The notes under the pieces are model-generated. The model did not search any database and was not told the origin of the DNA. It was given only the letters and a program-made list of their open reading frames with translations. Below are positions 23,406 through 34,074 of a stretch of DNA of 64,000 nt, piece by piece. The stretch's first letter is position 1; every line of letters begins with the position of its first letter. Origin of the DNA: Trichobilharzia regenti (lineage: Eukaryota; Platyhelminthes; Trematoda; Strigeidida; Schistosomatidae); NCBI GenBank assembly GCA_944472135.2, contig OX235270.1, positions 122,217,842-122,281,841 on the forward strand, read 5' to 3'. Both the position numbers and the translations under genes were made by a program.

Positions 23406-24029
23406 AAAAACGATTTCATTTACTGTCATTATTCACGCAGTATTGATTTAATGTCCTTAAAAATAAATTTATTTTAACGGTGATTTAAGTAGTGGTTTTA
23501 AAACCACACACAACGTTATTTATGTATTTAAAAAAAATTACCAAAAATTCCATTACTAACTGACCTAAGATTTTATTTTCAATGGCTTACTTATGCTACT
23601 TACAAGTAGCCATATTTGTGTATCTTCTTTTTATAAACATACATTGGAGGTAATTGGTAACACAGGTTGTTTGAATTATACAGGTGAAAGAATATTTGTA
23701 AATAAATTTGTTCATCCACTAGAGTTTAGTTAGTTCAGTTATTGTGATAGACCTAATTTCTTCAGAATTTGAATTTACCGCTGTGATAATACTTTAAACT
23801 ATGTTGCAATCATCTTATACTTCCTAATAATTACATTAATTAGTCACCAGGTGGCAAAACAGTATTATATGTCTAGACCTCAGTTTTAGTTGCTGAAAGA
23901 ATTCTATCAGTCAAGTTTGCAATAAGACAGTGAGGCTCTTGGATTGATGACCAGAGTGGAAACTTGACGAATGGAATTTAATCAGCACTAAAACTAAGGC
24001 CTAGACGCATGATATGACCTACTTATCAA
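23406..24029. other. Non-coding stretch, nothing recognised
   Basis: AT-rich, no supported feature. Confidence 0.3.
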
Positions 24030-24265
24030 TGACAAAGCGTTGGTGACACAGCGGTTAGGAAGCTCGCCGACCATGCACATGGTCCGGGGTTCTGTCACCG
24101 GCCGACTCACTCCTTTACCTCACTTATCCAGTAATAAGACTGGTAAAGAGGGAAGGTTGGGCATGAGGCTAGCAACCCATCCTGTAAAAATAAATACTGT
24201 TACAGAAACTTCAAGCCTCCAGCTTGAAGCCCTATGTTCCACTAGGAATGTAAAGAAAAAAATCA
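24030..24265 (+). mobile_element. SINE family 4 with an RTE-type 3' tail
   Basis: The head GTTGGTGACACAGCGGTTAG carries an A box, and CCGGGGTTCTGTCACC a damaged B box. The body has GACTCACTCCTTTACCTCAC and AGGGAAGGTTGGGCATGAGG. The tail TTGAAGCCCTATGTTCCACT continues as AGGAATG, matching the 3' end of the RTE-like LINE at 60.2 kb (GAAGCCCTATATTCCACTAG). The head is shared with family 3. A minus copy lies at 45.86-46.11 kb. Confidence 0.7.
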
Positions 24266-24269
24266 ATGA

Positions 24270-24985
24270 CAACCCAACGATGTATCTATTGCAGTCTCAC
24301 AGAAAGTCAGTCGTGAGACTGGAGAGCTCAGTAGTAACATGCAGATTTCAATCTCACAGGGGACATCGCCTTCCTCAAGGTTGCACAGGCGTCTTGCTGA
24401 GAAATATTGACAAGGATATGATTGAAGTCTGTCGATTTTCTTTAACCACTTAATAGTCAATTTCTACACACACAAAAAAACTACGTTCACCATGTGATTT
24501 TGATTGATAATGCTTGCTTTCTTTTCAAAGGCCGGTTTATTTTACAAACTGATAATATTTGTTAAACTAATAAAGATTGAGTTATCCTGTGTTCAAATTC
24601 TGATCGACTACATATTGTGTTTGAGTGTGGAATTTTGAATCTAGCCATCGAAACAATCGAAGATTTATGCATCAAAACAATAAATAACAATATTGTTAAC
24701 AGTATAATTTCTAAATGACGAACAATGCGAGAAATAGCATATCGATTCTATCCATATTTTCAAGCAGAAAGTTAACAGAACCAGAAGAAGAAATGATACT
24801 GAACGAAACAGAATAAAGTTGAGTATCACCAACTCAGAGAAAAAAAAGTATTTTCAGAAAATAAAAATGGTGCGTAGTCTGTCGAAAAAGTTTCAGAAGA
24901 ATATAATCAGTGAATTGCAAAGCAAATGAACACTCGATATTAATTTTTTATAAATTATTTAAAGTAATCTAAGTGTTTGCAATTG
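24270..24985. other. Non-coding stretch, nothing recognised
   Basis: No coding signal or recognised repeat between the family 4 SINE and the inverted PLE pair. Confidence 0.3.
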
Positions 24986-25013
24986 ATAGTGTTCTCTGAG
25001 GTGGTTGGTTTAG

Positions 25014-25057
25014 TTGCGGAGCTTTCGTCGTCCTTCTGGACAACATCTTCAGCGCAA
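25014..25057 (-). ncRNA. PLE hammerhead ribozyme (left arm)
   Basis: Inverted twin of the motif at 26017-26060, with the same stems and core. Together the two could also pair with each other in a read-through transcript. Confidence 0.65.
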
Positions 25058-25239
25058 TATTTAACACAAAGTGAAATGATTTAAATTTCTTCATGAGTGG
25101 TGATATAATTCCGTCTCCCGGTAACCATCTTTACATATGTATTGACCATTTTCTATTGACTTGGATTTTAAACTTTCTGGTCACATGATTTACTTTTTAC
25201 TAGTCGGTATACTTGGTCTATATTAACATGTTTGTTAAT

Positions 25240-25760
25240 TGCATACTCGTTTGAGTACCAGGCTTCTAGGAATTCCCGGACTGCACTTTTGGTGTTTCCT
25301 CTGTCCAAGATTTCGACAATTATCCCAATCAAATTGATGTCCATAGTTATCTAAATGCATTGATATAAAAGAATGTATATATATTGTGTCTTTTCACGGC
25401 TGATTTGTGTTCTTGGATTCTGATTCGAAGGGGACGCCCACTTTGGCCAATGTAATGCCTGTTACAGTTCATACGATTTATTTTGTAAATGGTATTATTT
25501 TTGTCTTCTTTTTCTGTTGGATCTTTTGGTTTGCATAATATGGAATTAAGCGATTTGACTGGTTTGTGTGCTATATCTATATCAGATGGTTTCAGTATTC
25601 TAGCTGATATTTCAGAGATATTTCTCATGTATGGTAGGATGAATTTCCTTTTGGTCTTTGATGATGGTTCCTTGTTGGTATTGTTATTTGATTTAAAACA
25701 CTTTTTGATTAAATTTTGTGGATAACCATTCTTTTTGAAGACCGTTTTAGGTATTTGTCG
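25240..25760 (-). pseudogene. PLE GIY-YIG endonuclease, frameshifted
   Basis: The minus strand gives FKKNGYPQNLIKKCFK (end of the RT thumb), a Lys-rich linker, KFILPYMRNISEISARILKP, and a nuclease core IYKINRMNCNRHYIGQSGRP followed by LRIRIQEHKSAVKRH. The HYIGQS signature and the Arg/Glu-His helix mark the GIY-YIG domain. A frame change near 25330 leads to the C-terminal block VEILDRGNTKSAVREFLEAW and a stop near 25190. The open frame from 25835 enters this gene from the inverted copy, so its first 25 or so codons are not part of the gene. Confidence 0.8.
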
Positions 25761-26016
25761 AAAACTTGGACAGAGGAAACACCAAAAGTGCAGTCCGGGA
25801 ATTCCTAGAAGCCTGGTACTCAAACGAGTATGCAATTAACAAACACGTTAATATAGACCAAGTATACCGACTAGTAAAAAGTAAATCATGTGACCAGAAA
25901 GTTTAAAATCCAAGTCAATAGAAAATGGTCAATACATATGTAAAGATGGTTACCGGGAGACGGAATTATATCACCACTCATGAAGAAATTTAAATCATTT
26001 CACTTTGTGTTAAATA

Positions 26017-26060
26017 TTGCGCTGAAGATGTTGTCCAGAAGGACGACGAAAGCTCCGCAA
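26017..26060 (+). ncRNA. PLE hammerhead ribozyme (right arm)
   Basis: Type I layout: stem I TTGCG (26017-26021) with CGCAA (26056-26060); core CTGAAGA (26022-26028), which fits CUGANGA; one extra T (26029); helix II GTTGTCC/GGACGAC closed by AGAA; GAAA (26048-26051); a minimal helix III AGCT; C17 at 26055, where cleavage is expected. Hammerheads with very short helix III are known in PLEs. The extra T before helix II is unusual. Confidence 0.65.
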
Positions 26061-26129
26061 CTAAACCAACCACCTCAGAGAACACTATTAAGTGAAAATC
26101 ATCCACATGAGCTACAAATCTTCTCTATT

Positions 26130-26260
26130 ATTTCGTAATCTATGTGTGTTTAAGAAGAAATCAAAGCAGGATTTTTCTGAATGTTTCACTGTGTAAGCCA
26201 CAGCTTCTTCATCAGAATTATTCGGATTTTATTCACCATCAAAATAGATAGTCAAAAATT
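26130..26260 (-). mobile_element. PLE-tail-like fragment with hammerhead-like core
   Basis: On the minus strand CTGATGAAGAAGCTGTGGCT is followed by TACACAGTGAAACATTC, giving a CTGATGA core, a CTGTG/CACAG helix and GAAA. Stem I is weak. It adjoins the inverted PLE pair but differs from its tails, so it is a relic of another PLE. Confidence 0.4.
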
Positions 26261-26689
26261 ACATAAACTGAAGTGAGTTCACTTGCAGGTCGCTTGTCAG
26301 TAGACTTTACAATGTTATTTCTGATTGGACACTGGTCAGTAACTAGTGTAATGTGTCTAGTCCTTTCTTTGGTGCAAACTAAATTCTATCGGTAGGTGCC
26401 AACTAGCACGAAACCTAGGTCCAAGGCTTCCTACTGATTGCTTCCAGACATGTTACTTTCGTACGGAAAGGAAGATCGTAAAAGGATGTTCTTGTGAAAG
26501 ACAAGCTGAAGGCATTAAAATAGATGCAAGTTGATGATGTCATGAAATTCTGAACAAGATTATGTATTCGTTGTAATCGTTATTTTTACATTATCGATCA
26601 ACTGGCTTTATTGTAAGCAAATGAATGGTATGCACTGACATATCTACTCCTAATAGAGACGCTTTAATGATGCCTGAAGGTTGATATAA

Positions 26690-26950
26690 TCTCATTTGGC
26701 CAGCAGTAGCCAACAATGGAATTAACAACGCATGTTACGTGGTATCTGGGACTCGTCATTTCAACATATAAGCAACTGCAGCGAGTGATGAAACCTGGGT
26801 CGAGAATTCATCTTCTCAAACAGCAAAGTGTTATCCATGACGTCACCTGGAGACGAATATCAGTGGGAACAGTATCATTCAGTGGCAAGGCGGGTACATC
26901 CAGGTGAGTGGTCCCAAACAGGACAAGAGGAGAGTGCCGGATTACATTGT
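26690..26950 (+). mobile_element. Degenerate Sm-alpha-like SINE
   Basis: Contains GGTACATCCAGGTGAGTGGT then CCCAAACAGGACAAGAGGAG, the Sm-alpha hammerhead region with a ruined CTGATGA core and GAAA. A GGGTCGAGAATTC piece may be the B box. Non-functional. Confidence 0.4.
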
Positions 26951-28424
26951 TAGCCACAGTCAACAGAATAATATCAAAATAATGTGTAATGAAAAATCGG
27001 TATCTGCTATGCAAATCATTTGAAATCACCACAAATGAAATTTTTTTTATAGAAAATTAGGTAATAAAGGCACATCGATGGGGGTTGCTTTTAATCCATG
27101 TAGATGTTAACTGAATGAAGGTGCATCCAGTTGACGAATAACAAAGTGAATTATTTTTCGCCATTTGAATGAAAGTAAGAATAAAAATAGGGACGTACAA
27201 TGTAAGTATAATGTACGAAGCTAGTATGGCTGCCCAGGTAGCCGAAGAAATGAGAAGATATGGCATAGAAGTGCTGGCTGTCTGCGAGAGTGGATGTGTA
27301 ATGGATGTCAACTGGACAGTCAGCAATCTACTCCGGTCTGGTCACACAGACGGCAACCACGAGCACAGTGAGGAAGTGAGTGGCTATCATGATGTCACCA
27401 GTTCCAGACAAAGGTCTAATAAAGTGGGAACGATGACAACAACATTCATTCCAAAAGGATCGAAGGATGGTCATAATTATCCAATGATACACACAGTGAT
27501 ACAAACAACGCGGGACAAGAGAAGAAGGAAGAATTCTACAGACAACTACAAACTGTAATGGACAACATCCCAAATGGTGACATAAAAATCCTCATGGGCG
27601 ATATGAATACAAGACAAACTAAGAGCAGACAATACAGAAGGAGAACTCATCATGGGTCGAGAAGCTCTCTTTCGGACGGAGAGACGAATGAGAACGGAGA
27701 ATTATTCACAGACTTTTGTGCTCTCAATAATCTGGTGATCGGAAGGAACGTGTACAAACACAAGGATATTCATGAAGCAACATGAATTCAGACTGACGGA
27801 CACACCACAAACCATACAGACTTCATCTCAGTGTTGTTCGAGGGAGTGGAGACGCAATCTGCCTGCTGGATACAAAGTCGAGAAGGGGAGTAGATGGGGA
27901 CTCTGACCATCATCTATTCCAAGAAATCTTCAAGGTGAAGCTGAAATCCTTCAGAATATCTGGAAACAGGCCACTGTAATTCAACTTCAACATTCAGAAA
28001 CTGAAGGACAAAACTACAAGGGACACCTTCTCTACAGATCAAATCACAGGAAAGTCAGAAACACTACGTGTCATCACTGGGGAAACCTGCGTTGGAGAGC
28101 ATTGGAACTAGCTCTCTGCAAGTAATGGTCAGGGAAATGTGTACAGCCGTTTTAGGAAGAAAGAGGAGACATGGCAAGGAATGGCCCTCAACGGATACCT
28201 TCCAAGAAGCTAATAGAAGAGAGGAGAGGAGAGGAGGAGGAGAATGAAAGGGAAAATGACTCAGTGAAGAGATGGAGAACAGAAGGAGAAGCTGAGTTCA
28301 GTATACACTGTACTGAATGAAGAAAGAAGTGAAGAAGCGTACTAGGAAAGACAAAAGACAATTCTACGACACATTGGCAACTGAAGCAGAACAGCCAGGC
28401 CGCAGATTAAAGAGACCTCGGGAC

Positions 28425-28652
28425 CAATAAAGTATAATTATATTTTAATAGTTTACACACAATGATAAGTTTTGTTATTGGTAATATTTCGAGCAAAATT
28501 ACTGCCCGTGTTCACACCACTGTTGGAATTGTTTTCTGTAATTTTTCTCGAAATATTACCAATAACAAAACTTATCATTGTGTGTAAACTATTAAAATAT
28601 AATTATACCTTATTTGATCTAATCCACAATGCTCAAACTTTTTACTGATATA
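28425..28652. mobile_element. Hairpin insertion in the RTE fragment, with target duplication
   Basis: AGACCTCGGGAC (28413-28424) and AGACCTCAGGAC (28653-28664) flank the segment. Removing it joins the LINE reading frame into RDLRTLHQKTRSLSGE. Inside are perfect 62-bp inverted arms, 28432-28493 and 28547-28608, around a 53-bp loop. The arm end TTGCTCGAAATATTACC on the minus strand resembles the PLE-tail GCTCGAAACGTC, so it may be a minimal pair of PLE tails or a foldback/MITE. Confidence 0.65.
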
Positions 28653-28683
28653 AGACCTCAGGACATTACATCAGAAAACCAGG

Positions 28684-29150
28684 TCCCTATCCGGGGAGAG
28701 TATTATGTACTCGTCGCCAAATTATTGTTGTATACTGGTCGAGAATTTAATAGTCCTGACGCAAGAAAGGCGGAAATCAGAAGACCACTAGGTTTGCGAT
28801 GATACTTCTATTTTCCAAACACAAGGAGAAATCAAAATGTCACACAAAAGTGTGAGAGCAAAAATATATATGAGTGTCCGAACAAGTGTGTGAACACAAG
28901 TGTGAGAGCGAATATTCAAAATGAACAAATCAATAGGCAGTCTTAACATGATTGGCTAATTATAATGGAATATCGACCCATATATACCTAGCAAATATAA
29001 CAAACATGTCAAAAAAACACACATATTATATATAATATAGGGGGAATATACATTGTTAAAGGAGACAGGTTCATCCAAGTGAAATGGTCACAGACTAAGA
29101 GAGCAACAGAAAGAGAGACCACCATATATATATATATATATATATGGATA
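28684..29150. mobile_element. Probable second insertion in the RTE fragment, family unknown
   Basis: Sequence between LSGE and the QREINPDDD..FLSRPSS block has no LINE coding similarity that I can see. It contains AGTGTGAGAGC direct repeats (28855 and 28899) and ends in (AT)n at 29126-29144. Boundaries are approximate and no duplication was found. Confidence 0.35.
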
Positions 29151-29330
29151 CATATCAGAGAGATCAACCCAGATGATGATTATCAAGGAAGAGAAACAAA
29201 CAAAACAATGGGCTGATTACTTCAAGGATTCTTGAGTCGACCATCATCTGCAACTCGTCCACAAATACCACGAACAGGACGCACTCTAACTTCCGTCAGT
29301 TTGCTACAAATAACGTGAACACCAGCTGAT

Positions 29331-30836
29331 GTCATCGTTAATTATCTATGGTGGCCTCGTTTTGAGGTCAGTCAATGATTAAACATGAGATCAATCAAAT
29401 ATCTATAAACCAACACTTGAAACTTAATCTAGTACTCACTGGTGACTGACTACCAAATACAGTTGCCTAGAATTCCAGAGGGAAGTCGTGATCAGCTGGC
29501 TCCACCAGTTTCGGCTTGAGGACAGATACTTACCGATGATATTGTACTGATAATCTGTTTGTTAATGATATTGTTCCTGTGGTTACTACGACTTACATTT
29601 CAAGTTCACTTATTCTCCTCTTTCATTATCGCCGTTATACAGTATATTATTCCTAGGCGGTTACGATATAGACCTGATGAGTACTAACTTAAATGATTTG
29701 AATGGTTTCATCATGTTTAGTACATTTTTGTCATGTTGAAAAGCTCTGTCAATTGGTACAGGTGACTTGAAGTCATTCATTTAAGAAAGTAGAACGTTTC
29801 TGACAGTTACTATTTCCTCATTGTTAAAATTATTGGTAATATCAAGTGAGTCATAAACTGTGACGCGATTGTTTTAATTTTCAAAAGAAATCAACTGTGT
29901 CATTCTCACTTAGGACTGAGTAATCTGTAAATAATGAGTGTACATACAATTTAGCCCCAGAAACAACTTGCAACTTATCTAGTTATACTTGTCTTTTTGA
30001 CATTTTAATTGCAGTATGCCTTGTTACGTAAGTTTTTTTCATTAGTAAAATCTATTTTCTCTTGTTTTTTGAACATATCGTTGATGACGTAATATGCATA
30101 TCGTATTAACTACTATATGGCTCTAGAAAATGATGCTATTTACACGTTTTCGAAAAATACACAACACTTTGAGGCTATCACGCATACCAATAATTACTAG
30201 TTGTGACATTTTTTCAATGATTACTCAACTCATCACTTAGTATAGATTTTGCTGTATTTTCTATTTCATCCTTCTTATACACGGGTTGAATCGATTATCT
30301 TCTTAAAGACAGTTACAATTATTGGGTTAGATATGCATATGGACATATATACACATATAAATACACACAACAACCTGAGCTATGTGTCAGCCTTATGCTC
30401 ATTTGTAGACTGCAGTTAAAGAAAACAGTTAAGTTATGTAACTGTAGGTGTTTAGGTAACGATTTACATTAGGAGCTTATCGTATAACAAGTTATGGAGC
30501 GGAGCTGTGAGGTTACTTTTAAGGAGATCATCTGTCTTCTTCTTCTTCTTCACAGTGGTGTGATGGTCTGTAATAGATTTTGTCAGCGCTGATTACTGAT
30601 GTGTCTGTCTGTTATGCTTTAGTCATATATATATATATATATTTCAGTGAATATGTACTGTTCTTAAATATGAATAGTTATTTAAAGGCATACGGAAACA
30701 AACATTCACTTAGCTTCTTCTTCTTTGGAAAGCAAGTGAATTTGAGTATGGTGAAAACAAAGCAGATGAGACACATTCTGTGGGGTGGGGGGAGGGCTGG
30801 GGTATAAAAGTATTTACTCTTCATTTTCTATAGTTT
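29331..30836. other. Non-coding stretch with short microsatellites
   Basis: AT-rich. Contains (CTT)n at 30535-30551 and (AT)n at 30627-30643. No gene supported. Confidence 0.35.
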
Positions 30837-31200
30837 GATTTGTAAGGGTTTGTTATGTTTTTACGAGTTGATCACCGATTGGTATCAGTCGTGACCAGTG
30901 AGGTCCATCCGGATGTCAAGTGTGAGGATGGATGTTCCACCGACGATATTGGTTGGGGTTGCGCTAAATCATGAATTGGTAGAAGTTAGAATCTATGCAA
31001 TGGCCATTGAATCGGGTCCCAGTGGCTGAATGGTATACCAGCCAGCTTGCACTGTAACCGGGAAGGTCCTGGGTTGGAATCCCAGTGGGTGCGTACTACA
31101 GATGATTCTAAAACTAGGATGGAACATCTATCCAGTACTCCCTGGTCTTTAATGGTTCTCTAACTGATATCAATCAATGATCAACTCGTAAAAATTTACT
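30837..31200 (+). mobile_element. SINE family 2, preceded by an inverted partial copy
   Basis: Head TGGCTGAATGGTATACC, B box GGGTTGGAATCCC, hammerhead relic at 31093-31138 (GTACTA, CAGATGA, AACTAGGAT, GGAA, ATC, CAGTAC) and tail CTGATATCAATCAATGATCA. The first 50 bp (30837-30888) is the same tail in inverse orientation, which gives the unit imperfect 31-bp terminal inverted repeats. The head and body nearly match, in reverse, the copy at 17.6 kb. Confidence 0.75.
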
Positions 31201-31814
31201 CTTCAAATTAATCTTCGGATATACAAGAGGAAAAATTTATCATAAATCTCTTCTCAGTTAGTTAGTGTGTATTTGCGTGGTAATAACACCTATATATTGC
31301 AGATTCATACATTATATCTTCCTAGAAACTGTTTAAAGAACTGATTAAGGCACCCAAATTCGTTTTTCAAGAATATATGTTACGCCTACTTTCGTAATAT
31401 TTGTATTTCCTAATCCAAAATCTAGATTATCCCAAATAGCTCTGTGACCCTCAATCATCACTTATTATATCAACAGCAACTCGTCACTCCAAAGGTATAC
31501 CAGACAGTCTTACCACTGTGCTGTCTCTGGGCTTAATTTCGTAGACACTTCACTTAATTATTTTTTCTGTATTTTCTTCAGAATAGGTAGATATTAGAAT
31601 GAACGTTAAAGAAATTATATTCCGATTTACTTCATGGTTAAATTAAAAGAGATTTCGTGCTAAATTGCCGTCTTCTAATTTGAAAATAGAATGACACTAC
31701 TTATATGTTTCTATTACCAAAACTACCACAACTCAAGTTTTCATTGCATCTTTTTTCATCATAGTATTGTTTTCAAGTATTGGTTTCGTAGCGATTTTTT
31801 TGTATTGGTTAGAG

Positions 31815-32195
31815 GATTTCACCATGAGCTGACGTCAGTTAGAGAACTACTGGAAAAACAACTGGGAGTACTGGACAGCCAACTGTTTGGTTCTAGTTTG
31901 TGACTCCGTTTCGGCAGTACGCACCCATCAACAGGGTTCAAACCCACGACCTACTGGGATCCGATCCGACGGCCATCTAGTGCATGAATTCTAACTTCTG
32001 CCAATACATGACATAGCGCAACCACTTCGTAATGTCTTCTTCGATGAGTTACTACCTTTTCAACCTGCTGCACCCTACTGGTCACATCTTCCCACTAGAA
32101 CCCACTCTTCAGATGAAGAGTCCCAGATTAGGACGAAACAGCTGTCCAGTACTCTCAGGTTTTCCAATGGTTCTCCAACTGATGTCATAGTATTG
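31815..32195. mobile_element. SINE family 2: minus copy plus a partial plus copy
   Basis: 31818-32040 is a minus copy (tail GAGCTGACGTCAGTTAGAGA, relic 31867-31920, B box region at 31936). 32108-32190 is the 3' half of a plus copy (GATGAAGAGTCCCAGATTAG, GACGAAACAGCTGTCCAGTA). The two face each other. Confidence 0.65.
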
Positions 32196-32234
32196 TATTA
32201 ATACTAGTAGGCCAGATGAAGAATTATTACTATT

Positions 32235-32640
32235 ATTGTTATTATTCATTTTCTAGGTTCTGAGTGTAATGGAAAGCTTCAGAAGTACATCTCCATCTTA
32301 ATCACTTCACTACCATCCCCTTCAAATGACTCTAAGAGCTTTCATTTCCTCCTCAAAAGATCATAACCATATCACTATCAGCAACCAACCGGATAGTCCT
32401 CATCCAGGGTTCCACTAAAGAGTCTGACTTAAGACGTCATCTGACAGTATGTTTACCGTATATTCAATCCATCTGTATTTCCCCCCTCTTTATTAGCTGA
32501 CCAATAGGTTGTTGGCTGACTAAATGCCACTGTTCCTTGCAGCTTATCCTTTCCATCTGATGCTCAATACCGACAGAAGACATATGCTGACGAAAGTCTG
32601 CAGCAACTTGTTGGAAATGCTCTTGGTGACGAATCATTTC
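32235..32640 (-). pseudogene. LINE C-terminus relic (RTE-like)
   Basis: Minus-strand pieces EHQMERISCKEQWHLVSQQP and IGQLIKRGG, then YRWIEYTV, WNPG and EEEMKALRVI, follow the order RISNKELW-x-x-T-x-Q-x-P-I-G-Q-L-I, KWRWIGHTLRK, WNPQGKR and EE-x-K in RTE-like C-termini. Frames change several times. It ends in an (ATA)n-like stretch at 32225-32245. Confidence 0.5.
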
Positions 32641-33895
32641 TCAAGTTACGAATAACATAGGTAACCTGAAAGTGAAACTGGTTTAATAATGAGTTTAATA
32701 ACCGCTATAAAATACCTTAGTTACAGACTCTGCAAAAATGTCTGTTAAACCTGTGGTTCACATAGAGGCTATTTTACAGTTCACCTTCTTGAAATCTTGC
32801 GTCTTTAGTGGTATTTAATTTAACACGTTATTATTGACCATCTTTAAAATGAACCACGCATGGTTACAATTTTAATCTGTGACTAGTTGTTCCAAAGATA
32901 AAAATAGTTGCTCATTGATAACTGTATTATGCAGACCACTGGCAGAACGTGAAACCATAGTTCAAAGATTTTAGATTCACTGACTATTTGGTAAAGTGAT
33001 TGCCTCTACCATCACAACAATGGGTTAGTTTTCTCACAAAATCATCAGTGTAGACTATTACAACACTATCACAACTTGAACAGACTAGCTGTTCAGATCT
33101 CTTTAGGTGTCACTCATACTTTTGGTGATATTAACTGCCGACAGAAAAATAACTTTTAATTAAATATGCTACCAAAAAGCATGAGTGATCCCACATTATT
33201 AGCACCAACTGGTTGTCGGCTTAATTGTGTGAATCAAAGCGATCTAAACATCAGATGACCTCTTCAGTTGAGGTGATTAGCAGTGTAAGTGTAAGTCTGA
33301 ATTAGATGTTCAACCTACTCAATGCACCTATTCAGATCTGCGAGTTATAATGGCTAGGGCTTATTTTTGTATTATGTTCCACGTGATGAGTGATTTATCG
33401 GAGATTTTAAAGTATTAGTACACAGAACAGTGATATTTATTTCTTTACTTTCATCAATTTTTCTCAGTGTCACGTACGACAAGCAATGTAGACTAATTAT
33501 CTTCACTTTCTTTGTTAGTTTAGATACACTAAAATTCATATTCTAGCATCAAAAAAAAAAAATAAACAATTTCTCTCCTGTTTTCCATCTTCTGTGATAC
33601 TGAAATAACTGAACTTCTATCCGAGCGTCCAATAAACCGTATTTTCAACCAGTTTATTGAAAATATGGGAGGACTGTTTACTATAGCAGCAGTAATCATA
33701 CAAATAATGACAATAACATCAGAACATTAAATGGATCAATAAATTCAAAATTTGTGACTGCAAATTCTCCTATGGGAAGATAGTAAGTTCGCATGACAGA
33801 CATAGAGGATGAGGGGTTAAAAACTCTTATTTGAATAATTTATGGACAAACTATATAATTCATTATTTTCAAAAGAGTAATTCCCTGTTCACTCA
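32641..33895. other. Non-coding stretch, nothing recognised
   Basis: AT-rich with an A-run at 33551-33562. No supported feature. Confidence 0.3.
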
Positions 33896-33904
33896 AAAAA
33901 ACAT

Positions 33905-34070
33905 TTGGTCTACGAGCTCGCCTTGTAACCAGAAGGTCGTGGGTTCAAACCCCCGTGGGTACGTACTGATGAAGAGTTCCAAACTAGGACGAAACAGATG
34001 TCCAGTACTCCCAGTTGGTTTTCTAATGGTTCTCTAACTGATGTCAGCTCATGATGAAATCCTCCATGCA
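33905..34070 (+). mobile_element. SINE family 2 copy
   Basis: Begins within the head (GGTCTACGAGCTCGCCTTG), B box GGGTTCAAACCCC. Relic at 33963-34008: GTACTGATGA, AGAGTTCC..AGGAC, GAAACAGATGTC, CAGTAC. Tail CTGATGTCAGCTCATGATGA. Confidence 0.7.
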
Positions 34071-34074
34071 AATA

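Larger units (their letters stand above)
24986..26088. mobile_element. Head-to-head inverted PLE pair
   Basis: Arms 24986-25319 and 25755-26088 (334 bp each) are near-perfect inverted copies without indels. They flank 435 bp of unique PLE coding sequence read on the minus strand. The minus copy is the longer one (GIY-YIG region plus tail). The plus copy, 25755-26088, is 5' truncated and holds only the C-terminus (LDRGNTKSAVREFLEAWYSN) and 3' tail. The 5' ends meet in the middle. Confidence 0.85.
27150..29330 (+). pseudogene. RTE-like LINE N-terminal (endonuclease) fragment with nested insertions
   Basis: The plus strand opens with MKVRIKIGTYNVSIMYEA, MAAQVAEEMRRYGIEVLAVCE (APE endonuclease start: the N in TYN and the catalytic E) and, after a frameshift at 27558, IKILMGDMNTRQTKS (GDxN block), NGELFTDFCALNNLVIGRNV and FPHKxIHKATW-like KHKDIHEAT. 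A degraded HTDFI and DSDHH block follow, then ATEAEQ. After an insertion, RDLRTLHQKTRSLSGE resumes at 28653. A second interruption spans about 28684-29150 before FLSRPSSATRPQIPRTGRT. The domain order fits RTE (SR2-like) LINEs. The RT is absent. Confidence 0.7.

Noticed and set aside
28480..28560. Hammerhead in the 28.5-kb foldback element
   Set aside because: It has GCTCGAAA and a possible helix II on the minus strand, but no CUGANGA-like core.
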